Positions 38,501 through 49,830 of a DNA stretch of 64,000 bases are shown one piece after another. This stretch comes from Ottelia alismoides. Lineage: Eukaryota; Streptophyta; Magnoliopsida; Alismatales; Hydrocharitaceae. How positions within the stretch are numbered: position 1 is the stretch's first letter; each line of letters starts with the position of its first letter. The stretch is taken from positions 992,001 to 1,056,000 of the forward strand of contig JAZKJV010001865.1 of NCBI GenBank assembly GCA_037367405.1. The letters are read 5' to 3'. The position numbers and the translations under genes are program-made. The notes under the pieces are model-generated. The model did not search any database, was not told where the DNA came from, and saw only the letters and a list, made by a program, of their open reading frames with translations.

Positions 38501-40030
38501 TAATTTTTATGAGATAAAAATACAATTATCGTTGCAACCTAAATATCCCTCAACAAAAAAATTGTTCTCAAGCCAATAATTACAAGAATATGTGGTAGGA
38601 GATTTCGCTACTTATTTAATATGTATAGCAAAGAGATCGAACTCAAGTAGGCTACAATTCCCTAAGGGTTATATGGATTTTTTATTTTTTGCTTTTTAGT
38701 TTTTTTGTGATTTTAATTTTTGCATTTTTTTTATTTTCAAAAATATGATTTTCAAAACAAATTCGTGCATAAAAGAAATGCAATTTTTTTGAATTTTTAA
38801 AATATAACAAAAATGCTCAAAAATATCTTAAGAAAATCTTTTTGTGCTTTTATGATTTTTTACTATTTTTGTATTTTTAAGATTTTTAGAATTTTTAGAA
38901 TTTTAAAATGAATAAAAGTGAAAATGCAAGCAGTGAGCACACATGATTATTTCGCAATTTTAAAATATGAAATGAAATAAAAAATTGTAGCAATTATTTT
39001 TCATAAAAACTAGAGAAATTATCTACCAAAAGGAAACTCAAATCTCTTTTCTTATATTTTTCTACAATTTATATGATTTTTTTAAATATTATAGTATTTT
39101 GTATTTTTTTGGTTTTATAAATAATTAATGCACGAAATTGGATAGGAATTTAAACACACAAAATAGTACTACTCTATGTTTTCGAATTTTTGAAGCAAAT
39201 ATTCGAATTTTTATGATTTTTCAAAGGGCAAACAGTAAAAGAAATGATGTTTTTGATTTTTTTAATAAAATCAAATGATAATAAAATACAATGAAATTTT
39301 TAAACTAGAAAGAGATATACATCAGGAGCATAGCACAATTTTTACCAAATTTATTGAGAAAAAAATACTTTCAATGAAAAGAAGCATGCAAAATAGAGTC
39401 TGGAAAGCAAGGCCCATAAGTTAATTATTTCATGTTTTGACATCAAAATTGATAGGAGATAAAAGGGAGGTGGAAAACACAAATTACCCAATAATAGCAG
39501 GTGCGCTTCATGTGACTTGAAAGAAGCAGGGAGTGTTTTGCAATTTCAAAAACTTCTAGGAGCTTGAATGTAGTTTTTCCAAAATTTTCCATTTACTTCC
39601 CCCTAGGGTTCACAGATGTTGTTGGGTTCTTCGTTCGTTCCAAACCACAAGGGTGCACCGCCCCTGTATTTCCTTCTCGCGCAAGCAACGGGCGGTCGGC
39701 AGGTAGCGAGTCGACAGTGGCTTTGCGGGATAATGATCAGTGGTCACAAAGAGAGGCAGTTGGATTAAGGGCAGCAAGCGGACGGTGCTGGGGCCGCGCT
39801 CACGGCGGCTGGCAGCGTCACGGGGAAGGAGCGAAGTGGTTGAGGCTCCAAGCAGAAGGGTGTTGCAAATCCAAGAGCAACGAGCAGTGGGCGTCGTGTG
39901 GGAGAGGGAGCTCCTACACAGATGGCAACAACGGCGTGGTGATGCGTGGTCATGAGCGGAAGGATGGATGGTACGCGCTCCTTATGTGCGAATGGTGGTT
40001 GACGGGTGGCTAGTGGCGACAGGGCTTTTC

Positions 40031-40050
40031 GGGGGGGGGGGGGGGGGGGG
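40031..40050 (+). repeat. Homopolymer (G)20
   Basis: Twenty consecutive G on the plus strand, inside the GC-rich centre of the minus-strand LTR. Confidence 0.9.
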
Positions 40051-40958
40051 ACACTTTGACAAAACTTGGCGTGCGATGGGGGCGCACCGGCTGTATAGGC
40101 GGCTGCAGGGAGCCAGGACGGTGGTCATCCAGGCAGATGTTCTCCTTTATCAAAGGTCAGTGACGCTCCACGGTTGGCGGTGGGCAATGATCTAGACCAG
40201 TTCTTCGACGGTGGGGGCGATCTTCACACGGCGGTGAACAATGCTTCACTGTGTGAGTGAAGACGGAGGTGGACACATATCGGCGATGGTAGGGGTGAAG
40301 GAGGATGCGCGGGGGCGGCTCCTACATGGATGTGACCCCCTTTTTATTTTCTTTGTTTACTACCAGCAACTTATTATTTTTTTCTTTTTTTTTAAACTGT
40401 AGCTGAAATATTTATAATTTTTTGTAATTTTTTTTCAAATTCCTGTGAACCTGCAATAAAAGAAGATATACGACTCGAGTACGAAGGCTCGGTCAAAAGT
40501 TATTGAATAAAATAAAAGGAAAGAAATGTGAACAATATGGATATAGTGAAATGAGAGATGGATCAGGGTTTCCGGTCACCGCAAGCAACCGAAGTTGGAT
40601 GGTAGTGTGAGTTAGAATGTGAACGTGGAGAGATCGAGATTATGAGATGAAAAATCGAGATCGGTTGCAGATCGAATCATGATGGAAAAATAGGAATGAA
40701 AATCGAAGATATAGAATTAAAAATGAACTATGAAACAAATATGAAAATTAAACCTAAAATTACCATAAATGAGATCGAGAAATGAAGAGATGTGGATCTC
40801 ACCGTAGGAGCAGAGGGAAACCGTGATGGCCATGATGAGAACCGACTCACTGTCAACGGACGGCTCGGAAGCTGGGCACCCTTCTGCGACAAGATTGCTG
40901 TCGGAGATTGGGCTCCTCTCACCAAAGATTGATCAAACTGAAATGAGGGAGGAAGAGC

Positions 40959-40970
40959 CATATAAATAAA
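40959..40970 (-). promoter_or_regulatory. Putative TATA box of the minus-strand LTR
   Basis: TTTATTTATATGG on the minus strand, at the AT-rich/GC-rich boundary where the related LTRs carry their TATA box. Confidence 0.35.
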
Positions 40971-42007
40971 AAAGAAAAGAATTTGAAATTCAAAATTAAA
41001 ATGAGATAAAGATAAAGAAAAAAATGAAATTAGATAGAGATAAGAAAAGAAAATATTGTTAAAATTATTTACAAATACTTTTATTTATTTTCATCACTTT
41101 ATTAAATTTAATAATAAATGTTACTTTTTTATTTTTTGGGAGGGTTATTTAAGGGATTTAACTATATACATATATTATATACATAAGGTACATTATATAA
41201 ATAGTTAAATAATGAAATTAGTTTAATTTTTATTTATTTTCAATTTTGTCTTTTTTCTTCTATTTCAATTTTATTTTAAATAATTATTAGAAAATATTGC
41301 AATTATTTACAAATACAATATGTACAAATAAATGATAAAATCACATAAACCACCACAAAAAAATTGTCTTTCAAACCGTAACTACAAAAATTATGAAACC
41401 ACAATCATTTTAAAGATAATTTAATTTAGAATATAATGGAAGTTAGTTTGGTTCAATTTCAGTTCATATGGAGCCAGAATTGGTATTACAATGGTCACTT
41501 TATGGCTTTTTCCGGATGTGGTTACTTTTATTATGTACATGATTTTATTTTGTAATTATTTTTATTATTTAGGAAATATTTTTATTTACAACTTCTGTTT
41601 TGAAAATTGTTTAATTTAAGGTCAATTTATGTACAAATAAAATAATGTAAGTTTTATAGAAATATACCTAGGATAATTTTTACAACACATTTTTTTGGAT
41701 TTTTTGATTAAGGACCCTATCTCCCCCTACTTTATTCATGGTCGATCAGGTCAAGTCTTGACCTTCTCTTAGAATTCAGGTCAGCATATATCTATTACAT
41801 ATATACAATCTTTTTCCTTTTCTTTTTATTTCTTTATTTTCCTTTATTTCTTTCTTTATTAATTATAGGTAAAAATAGTAATTAATGTACAACATTTGCA
41901 CACAGATGCAAGCTAGTAAGAATATGAAGTTAGTATTATATACAAGTGTTTTCTTAGGGATTTTAAGATAAAATAAATAAATAATATGACAAAATGCATA
42001 TTCATCA

Positions 42008-42419
42008 GTGAATGGTTGAGTTCTTCAGCCTCCTGCAGGGCTAGAGGGGTGATGCCTTCACCCCTCGAGCTCGTCTGCAGGTGAGCTTGCTCCAAGGTGA
42101 AGGAAGATCACGGAGAGTCCTCGATGAAGATGGCGGCAGGTCGAAGAAAGGCTGGATGAGTGAGTGATAGCTTCTTTCTTCTTTATTGAAGGAAATGGTT
42201 GAATGCAAGCTCCAACTATGAATTTTGATACTCCAGATGATCTTGCAAACCTGCAAGAGAGATTTATATGCTCGATTCTCATTTGAATTGGCCAAGAAGA
42301 TGAAAAATGCAGATCAAATAATGTGTTTCCAAGAAATAGTGAAAGTGGAAGAAAGATGGTTGCGAATTTGAGTGATTTGAATCGATTAGGAAAGAATCTG
42401 ATGGATGTGATTAAGAAGG
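42008..42419. other. Unclassified segment left of the LARD insertion
   Basis: Not similar to the other repeats here. It continues after the LARD at 56758-56850. It contains an inverted repeat GAGGGGTGA/TCACCCCTC (42044-42052, 42058-42066) and, on the minus strand, ATATAAAT (42262-42269) followed by a GC-richer transcribed-looking stretch. That would fit a promoter, either host or of an unrecognised LTR. The 127-codon minus-strand frame (42058-42441) starts inside the inserted LARD, so it is not original. Confidence 0.35.
42415..42419 (+). repeat. Target-site duplication, left copy (GAAGG)
   Basis: GAAGG directly before the LARD 5' LTR; the same five bases follow the 3' LTR at 56758-56762. 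Confidence 0.92.
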
Positions 42420-43687
42420 TGATGAATCTCCATTTCATCACCTTTATTCTATCATTTTGGCCTTAAAAACCCCAGCAAATGCATGTAAATAGCCTCAATT
42501 TGTACACAATAGCATTCATTATTTATTGTATCAATTATACAGAAAATAAGGTTTTTAATGCCAAAATTATAGAATAAAGAGAAGAAAAGAAAAAGGAATA
42601 AAATATTGCAAATATTTTATGACCCTAACCTCGAGACCAAGGCCAGCATGGAATTGGTCGACAAGGAATAAAGTAGGGGGAGATAAGGGCCAAGAGTACA
42701 ATAAATACCTCATTTATTTATTCATCCATTTATGCATTTTTGACACCTATTTTGTATATAATTATTTATTCATCAAATAGAGAAACTTTGTACATGAAAG
42801 TTGTAGATAATAATGTGAATAAAATTACAAAATTGAGTTTGTACAAAAATGATACACAGTGTACATTTTATACCTAGAATAAAAAGCCAAAATCTCAACT
42901 TCACAGACCCATATCTTGCAAATAAAAACTCAAAATCACCCAAACTCACTTTAATTGTATATATCTTTCCAAGAACTATTTAATAAAATTGGTTTCATAA
43001 TTTTTGGAGCTCATATGTAAAAGATAAGTTTTTGGCCCTCATTGTATACAGTATTGATTAAAATATTCATTCTATTTATTATTTATTATTTCTATGAATT
43101 TATATTTTTAGAATTTTGTAAATAATGTATATAATACATGTACATATTGAAATTAAAAGAAAACCAAAAATAATTTGTAAAATAAAATAAGTCTACAAGA
43201 TACATAGACAAAATACCTATGTGAAGTATGTACATAAATAAAAGGGGAAAACATTCTTTAATTATTTTATTCTTTCATATTTTTATAATAATGTACATAT
43301 TAAATATAATTCATTAAAAATACAAATCCAAAATCAAAACCAAGAAAATACATTAAATAAATAAAGTATATACATTATATAGGTAAAATACCGATAAGTA
43401 TACCTAATTATATATGTACCTATTTATTTAGATATGTAAATAAGCTCATAAAAATTAAATAAAAATATATTTATACTCACAAAAATAAGTTACAAATAAA
43501 TAAAATAAGAAAATAAAATAATAAAATAAAAATACACAAAATAAAAATAAATACACGTAAATACACTTATAAAAACATCATTAAAATAAACTCATAATAA
43601 AATACATTAAAAAATAAATACAAATTATAAATAAATACTACATTAATTAATAAACATTTTTTATTTTATAAGCAAAATTTAATTAAT

Positions 43688-44107
43688 TCATTTATTATGT
43701 CTAATAATTGAGTCAAATTCGGGCTGGCATGGACCAATCACAACCCTGCCAATGTTGACCTCGGTCAACTCAGCCATCAGCCTCACCAACCCGTCAAATC
43801 TGTCAGACATGGCGTTTTCTCCAAATTTTCCCGATCGACCCGTCTCTCCAATGACATCGGTCCCTTCACGGAAATTACTCCCAAAGCAACCCTTATACAC
43901 GCCCATATCTTGTTTCCCCTGTATATAGCTTGGATTCCTTATTTTTAGCCGGTCAATAAGGGCTCCCATTATGTTCGAAAATAAATCAACCTCCAGCCTG
44001 TCAGATCTGTCAAACCTCCCTTCTTCTCCCATTTTTCCCGGGTGCCCCGTCCATCGATCGCCTTTGCTTCCTTCACAAGAAATGCTCCTGGTACATTGTA
44101 CATACAC
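43688..44107 (-). other. Antisense 139-codon open frame in U3 (5' LTR copy)
   Basis: It begins MYVQCTRSISCEGSKGDRW and ends SIIRHNK. An equally long frame is intact in the 3' LTR (54086-54505) with a few substitutions. It contains two related halves because it spans the 207-bp repeat. No domain, signal peptide or membrane segment is recognised. It may be a by-product of the repeat, or a protein of unknown role made antisense to the element. Confidence 0.3.
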
Positions 44108-44160
44108 GCCCTCATGTTAAATCTAATGTATATATCACTGATTTCTTATTATTTGCCAGT
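43741..44160 (+). repeat. Diverged 207-bp tandem repeat in U3, upstream of the TATA box
   Basis: Paired landmarks 207 bp apart are gcc(g/a)gtcaataaggg at 43948 and 44155, and tca(a/g)atctgtca at 43794 and 44001. Both units lie just upstream of the TATA box, the usual place for LTR enhancers. Present again in the 3' LTR. Because 207 is a multiple of three, the antisense frame passes through both units. Confidence 0.8.
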
Positions 44161-44183
44161 CAATAAGGGCACATACACATGTT

Positions 44184-44191
44184 TATAAATA
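44184..44191 (+). promoter_or_regulatory. TATA box, LARD 5' LTR
   Basis: TATAAATA in 'tgttta-taaataaacc', at the sharp AT-to-GC transition. The copy in the 3' LTR (54582-54589) is identical. Confidence 0.65.
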
Positions 44192-45318
44192 AACCATCTT
44201 CCTCCTCCAAAATTTTTTGGCCATTTCCCTAGCCCTAGAGCTCCCCACCTTCGGCCAAGAGTGCATCCAGGTGATAGATGGAGGTCCCCTGAAGGTTGTG
44301 GAAGCTCGCGGAGGAAGGAGATGCTCCCATGGCGGCGCTCCGGCAGTCGTCCTGCTCCCTGGAGTTTTTCCAGGTATAAGAGTTGCGCATTTATTTTCTT
44401 AGGTAGATTTTTATTCCCGCATTTCATTCCTGTCTTTTATTATGCATTTAGATCATTAGAATAGCTTAGGTTAGCTAAATCGAAGTTCACCGGAGCTTAG
44501 CTCCGGCGACTTCGCCACCTTGTTTCCGATTGTTTTTTCGACACCATTTCGCCTTCACTTCGATCCCCTCCGCATTCTACACCTCCAGACCACTCCCGTT
44601 CAACCAGATCTGCTCCAGATCTGCGAATCGGAGCCTCAACTCCGCCGCTCGCCGGAGGCTTCGCCACCTCGCCCATTTCTTGTGCTAACAGCTTCAATTT
44701 TCGGTCGAGGGATCTCCCCTCGAGCCGCGTGAGTTCTTTCCTCCAGGTTAGGAGCAAAGAGGAGCTCCAGGAGATGCTTTCAGAGTTCATCGGAGGTACC
44801 TGGAGCCCCTCGACTTCTTCGACGTCGTGGTGGCGCTCCAGTGCCCCTCCGTCCGATCAGACACCTCCAGCAGCTAGAGCCACCTGTCAGGAAGCCAGTG
44901 GGAGCCTCAGAAGCCTCAAAGGACGCCGGAGAAGCGAGCTTGAAGGCGGGGAAGTTCGGCCATCCCAGCCTTCTTCCCTGTTCTTTCACCTTGCCTCGCC
45001 GCCGTCAGATGAAGGTGGTCTCCCCAGGTCGAGCCTCAACCATCGGATCTGCCCGTGCCTTAGCCGTCGGATCACGCCAGATGATCTAATCTCCACCGTG
45101 GATCCGCGAACCGTCATCGTCTCACCAGGAAGCGACGCGTGTCAAGTGAAGAATGCCCAGCCATTGGATCGCGCGCCTTTTGGGGGTAATTTTCACATAT
45201 AACCCCCGCCTTTTTTGTATTTAGTATTTAATTTTGTAAATTAATTATAACGTTGTAAATAAACTGTGAATTTTGCTAAAGGACCCATGTACTTCCTTAA
45301 ATTGTATTTTGGTCCTTC

Positions 45319-45350
45319 CGCACCTCACGTGCAGTCCCACGTGAGGTGCG
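45319..45350 (+). promoter_or_regulatory. 13-bp perfect inverted repeat with two G-boxes
   Basis: Arms CGCACCTCACGTG (45319-45331) and CACGTGAGGTGCG (45338-45350) around a 6-base spacer CAGTCC. Each arm has a CACGTG core, a binding site for plant bZIP/bHLH factors. It could act as DNA (paired G-boxes) or as an RNA stem-loop in the LTR transcript. Confidence 0.75.
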
Positions 45351-46351
45351 TGAATTTTGCACTATAACCCTGGCAGTTTTTGTTAATTGTAAATTAGTTC
45401 AAAAAATTAAAATAAATGTTTATTACTGTAGGTATTTTTGCACCGATGCCCCTGTTAATTATTTTATTTGCAAAAATACCCCTGCCAGGCTGTTTTATTT
45501 TTGTGTCGTTTATCTATTTATTAAAAAAACCTATGAGGCTTCTAAAAATCCAGAAAAATTAGGATAGATGTTTCATGTGATGCCCTTGTACGCCCATATT
45601 TTATTTCACATTTTTGCATTTTTCCTAATTAGTAAAAATAAAAAAGAAGCCCTTTTTGTACTGTTTAAGAAATACAAAAAATTAAAAAATGTCTTTGAAA
45701 AATTACAAAAAAATTATATATGGTATATTTATACATATATTGAGTCCAGAAATTGAAAAATCCTAAAAATATGAAAAAGAAAAATAAAAAAATCAGAAAG
45801 CTCCAAAATCTAACGAAAAAAAATTAGAAAAATATTAAAAAGCAAAAAAAAATATCTATATATATATATTTTAAGCATTTATATCTATATATATCTATAT
45901 ACTATATTACTCCTCTCTCTCTTCTTATATATATATATATATATCTTTATACGTATCTTTATATATATATTTATATAACTAAAAATATAAAAAGAAAATA
46001 TAAAATATAAAAACAACATAAAAATTATAAAAACAAAAATATAAAAAAATATATAAAATCCAAAACCCACAGAAACAATAAATGGACATGAACAATGGAT
46101 TGAATAAATGATACATCACATACATTCCCTTCGCCTCCCAGTGTTCGACCTCTACCTGTACTTACACCTATACACATTTACATGTAGAGTTATAATAAAT
46201 TTTAACTCCACATTTTTGGATATTCATTGCATATATTTATTGTGGGTTAATTGTTGATTGATTCGGGATCTGTTAAGCGGTAGCCTCAGCGACATTGTGG
46301 TCCCGCCTTGTGCGGATTACTCTAGACCCTCGTCAGGTACCTGTCATCAAA

Positions 46352-46369
46352 TGGCGCCGTTGCCGGGGA
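46352..46369 (+). other. Primer-binding site for tRNA-Asp, LARD
   Basis: TGGCGCCGTTGCCGGGGA, a perfect match to the complement of the plant tRNA-Asp 3' end, two bases after the LTR. Confidence 0.95.
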
Positions 46370-47700
46370 GGCAACAGATTTCGTATGATTTTGTGTGGTT
46401 ATTTGTTCATTTATTTAATTCTATGCTCATGTCCATGATTTATTTATTTATTTATTTTATTATTATTTATTGAGATTATTGATTGACCGTTCTGACCCAT
46501 CTCCTTTCTTTGTCTTTGATGCGAGGGACCGCCAAGCGAAGGAGGACCTATGCACCCAAGCAAGGTGGAGTTGGCTCTTTTATGCCAAGCCAATAGGAGA
46601 GATCATCAAAGGGAGATGAAGGAGAATTTTTGAAGCCAGTCTATATTTTTATGCATTTTATTTTATTTTATTATGTATATTTATGTGAGAGAGTGACACT
46701 TGAATTTTGTAATAATACATGACTCTCACAGGTACACTTCGACTCCCGAGGTCCAGTGCCCGAGGGATTGTTCCCTTGGGGGCCTCGATGATTTTGACGC
46801 TTTTCCTTTTCTTTATTTTATTTTATTTTGTGTGAATGAGCCTTAGCTTAGGAGTTGCTTGCTCGTAGAGTTAGGTCCATACACCCTAATTGATTTGCAT
46901 GTACCTATAGTTCGCTTTGGACCTAGATCAAACTCTAAACAGCCGTTCATTTGTCTCTTAGCCTTTGTGCCACAGCGAGCCCCGCAAAGCGCTTTCTCCT
47001 AAACTCAAGTGTGTTGAGCAGAGGAGGGATGAGCCGAGACCGGACTTTTTGAGGCTAAAGATGAATGAGCGACTTGTGGTGCTTCACGATAATAGCAATT
47101 TCTGAACCTAGGGCGATTTCTTCGACTTGCATTTGCATATAGCATAGGTTTCAAATTCTGTTTTGCATCCCGCATGGAGAGAGCTGGGAGGCACTGTAAG
47201 TCTTCTTACTTAGCATGCATCATCGATTTCTAACTTGCATGGCTTTTCCGATCTTCTCCCTCTGTTTTTGCCAACCTAGGATGCTAAATGGAAATTGGAA
47301 CCTCAATAGGCACGTGCATTGAAAACACCCAAAAAAAGTGATAACTTAAATAAAATCGGGACTGTTAACTCTATTGGACCTAAAAATAAAACATAATGGA
47401 CTTCCTTGTCTTGGGGAGAGCAACCCCCTCATTGTATGCATTTTAATTGCTCACGTACACACTAAGGAGTAGAGCCCAAATCTCATCAAGCCTCCTAAGT
47501 GATTGTATAATTTTTGTGGTTCTCACCTAACTCTAAAATCGAAAAGATAAATGACCGTCACCTGATGGTCTTCACTGTGTTGAGTAGGTGAATTGGGGGT
47601 TTGCCTTGTGTCTTGATTGTGACTTGGAGTCCATTGTGTTTTTCATTCATTACTAGAGTAGTCGGTCCCGCCCGTGTGAGTCATGCATTTTTTCATCTTT
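46370..47700 (+). other. LARD untranslated leader, homologous to the Athila leader
   Basis: It matches 4680-6420 in order: 'ggaggacctatgcacccaa' near 46541 (cf. 5180-5200), 'aaatcgggactg' near 47354 (cf. 5920), the GGGGAGAG hairpin at 47413-47427, and 'ggtgaattgggggttt' near 47587 (cf. 6375). No reading frame of note. In retroelements this zone commonly carries packaging and dimerisation signals. Confidence 0.75.
47413..47427 (+). ncRNA. Conserved leader hairpin GGGG-AGAGCAA-CCCC
   Basis: GGGGAGAGCAACCCC; the counterparts are GGGGAGAGTTACCCC at 5983-5997 and GGGAGAGTAGCCC near 8593. Both flanks are also conserved. It is a candidate packaging or dimerisation element by position only. Confidence 0.4.
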
Positions 47701-48688
47701 GAGTCTCTCTCTATCTCTCTTATACATATATCTCTTCATTTTACATCGAGTCATGATATTGGCGCTTGAGCTCAATCATTTCTTCGCCAAAGTCCTTCGT
47801 TTCCCGCTTCTTCACCATCTTCTTCGTATCCACCGTACCATCTTCTCTGGTTCGGGGAGAGCACTCTCTTCGGACCACCATTTTGACGGTGTTCCCGCCT
47901 TGTGGAGAACACCCAATTTTGTCTATGTCCCGATCTTCTCGCCCGCCCTCCTCGTACCCTCTGTATCACTCTTCTAACACCCACGATATTGGCACGCCCG
48001 CTCAATCAGCTTCTCCACCCCATTGTGTACCCTTCTTACCCATCTTCCTCGTATACCCTGTATCATCTCTCCCTTTACCAGGGAATGCTGTGCATATTGA
48101 TGAAGCCCGCATCGAGGATTATTTATACAGATTATTGGTGTAGGCCGGGCCCATGATGTTGAGGTTGCTGAGATCGATTTGGTGGATTTGTCTTTGATAC
48201 ATGCATATGGGCTTTTTGAGGATTTTTGTTGATGCATAGAGCATAGGTGTGGGGCATTATTGACGAATTTTAGTTCTCGCACACCGAATTGGGGATGTGA
48301 TGTAATGCAATGATTCGATGAAGATTTCATGAGTATTGATTGGTCTATCTATCTTGAGGTTCCAACCATCTTGATTTTTGAGGATTGACTGATTACTTTA
48401 CTTTGGACTTCTTGATAAAGGTGTGCGGATCCTACATGATCTCTCATCTTCCTGATTGACCCATCCTTGATCTCCTGACTCTCTAATCCACCCTGGAACT
48501 TAGAGGATTACCGACTATTTTTCGTGACATCTCAGCTGACTGGATTGACCCAAGGATGTTTGGTGAATGACATGATTATCTGCTCCCTTGCATGATCTTA
48601 TGCCCTCCAAATGATTGAATGATTTATTGCTTTTGAGGACCTGAGATGACTTGCCAGCATTCCCATGACCTACATTGATCTAGCTCGC
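47700..48688 (+). other. LARD internal region without recognised gene
   Basis: This contains imperfect direct repeats (gatattggc at 47755 and 47985; 'cctcgta-ccctgtatc' near 47950 and 48047). There are open frames of 77-125 codons on both strands, none resembling a known protein. A possible decayed frame (about 48145-48360, GLFEDFC, IEHRCGALL) is interrupted by stops. The origin is unknown, and it does not match the gag of the Athila element. Confidence 0.4.
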
Positions 48689-49830
48689 ATTCCTCCCCGA
48701 GGACTATCTGCGGGAGAATGCGATAATTTCTAGGACTGCGGTTTCATTCACTGCTTGGGTCGCCATTGTGATGGGACCTGAAACCGAGTCAGATGATATG
48801 CTTGATTGGCCTCCCCCTGTGATTGTGTACCTGACCTGTCAGTACGCGAGGCCAATGTACTAGACTCATCTGAGTCCGCTCTCCTTGACGGTCCTCGCAA
48901 GGCAGAGCTCTACTTTTCTGGTTATTCCATGTCTAGTTCATAGCTCTCCGAGGGTTATCTGCGAGAGGCTATGACACAGTATAGCTCTCTTGGTCTCTTC
49001 TGCTGTTAGATGATCTGTTGTCTATCGAGACCACATTCTATGTGGGTCCGTCTGATGGACCCAGCTCCTTTGAGCCATTCTCTCTCCTTGACGACCCTCG
49101 CAAGGTAGAGGCAGATTCTGACTATTCCCTGCTTAGTTTGCAGTGCTCTCTGAGGACTAACTGCGAGGGACTGTGACACTCTCTTTACGCTCGATTCCAA
49201 CTGCTGACTGTGTCTCCGATCTGCGGAGCACGGAACCGAGTCGTTTGATATATATATATATGATTTTGGTCCCATCCTGAGTCGCCTATCCGATCTGCGG
49301 ATCATAGGACCCATCTGTTTGCTCAGATCTTTGACTCCTTTGAGTCTACTTGCCTTGACGGTCCTCGCAAGATTGAGCTTCTGGTATCTGTTATTTTCAT
49401 GACTAGTTGGCAGTACGTTCCTCGAGGGTTATCTGCGGGACGCTGCCACAGTTTCTAGATTTGTCGGTCTCTTCTACTGGTAGCCGTTCTGTCGCCTACC
49501 GAGACCGTCTCTGTGATCCGTCTGATGGATCAGGCTCCTGTGAGCCCGCTCTCCTTGACGACCCTCGCAAGGTCGAGTCTTTTTTTCTGATTATGCATTG
49601 ATTAGCATGTACTACTCCCCGAGGGTTATCTGCGGGAGAGTACATCATTTTCTAGGTACTCGGCTTCATTTCTGGTGTCTCCCATGCGGGGGAGCACGAA
49701 GCCGGGTCTTCTGAGCTTTTGTACTCGGCCTCCTCCTTGGTTGTGTCTCCTGTCTGTTGGAACACGGAGCTAAGTCTTCTGATTATTCTATGATCCCGCT
49801 CGCCTTGACGACCCTCGCGAGCGTGAGCCA
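48689..49830 (+). ncRNA. Tandem array of three-hairpin modules
   Basis: About five modules of 200-250 bp. Hairpin I has core CCTTG-acg(g/a)(t/c)cctcg-CAAGG at 48878-48908, 49082-49110, about 49351-49375 and 49547-49578, with a re-paired variant GCTCGC/GCGAGC at 49798-49822. Hairpin II has the conserved loop GAGG(G/A)YTATCTGCG with changing outer arms: CATT/AATG (48688-48720), TCATAG/CTATGA (48938-48974), CAGT/ACTG (49141-49173), TGGCAG/CTGCCA (49408-49448), GTACT/AGTAC (49609-49643). Hairpin III has CGGTTTCA/TGAAACCG (48739-48786), GGTCTC/GAGACC (48992-49032), CTCG.TTCC/GGAA.CGAG (49190-49240), CGGTCTC/GAGACCG (49465-49507), CGGCTTC/GAAGCCG (49661-49704). Arms vary yet keep pairing, which argues for selection on RNA structure. 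Short open frames here are broken by stops. Confidence 0.72.

Larger units (their letters stand above)
38500..42007 (-). mobile_element. Minus-strand Athila-type LTR (subfamily of the 1-19 kb element)
   Basis: On the minus strand the LTR starts at 42007 with tgatgaatatgcattttgtc and continues with 'gcttgcatctg', 'gtatatatgtaatagatat' and 'agtagggggagatag', matching 1184-1480 in order. An AT-rich U3 is followed by a GC-rich centre (about 40960-39560) and an AT-rich end. Neither PBS nor polypurine tract adjoins it, and no 5-bp duplication is evident, so it is a solo or truncated LTR. The 149-codon plus-strand frame at 39564-40013 lies antisense in the GC-rich centre and resembles no protein I know. 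Confidence 0.68.
42420..46349 (+). repeat. LARD 5' LTR
   Basis: 3930 bp. AT-rich U3 to 43680, then a 207-bp tandem repeat, TATA box at 44184, GC-rich part (44220-45200), an inverted repeat with two CACGTG boxes (45319-45350) and AT-rich U5. Open frames in the GC-rich part (for example 44729-45202) are not conserved intact between the two LTRs. Confidence 0.95.

Noticed and set aside
39564..40013. 149-codon plus-strand frame
   Set aside because: Antisense to the GC-rich centre of a minus-strand LTR; no family resemblance and a 20-G run lies just beyond it.
46352..46369. tRNA-Asp gene fragment
   Set aside because: It matches only the complement of the 18-base tRNA 3' end and sits next to an LTR, so it is a primer-binding site.
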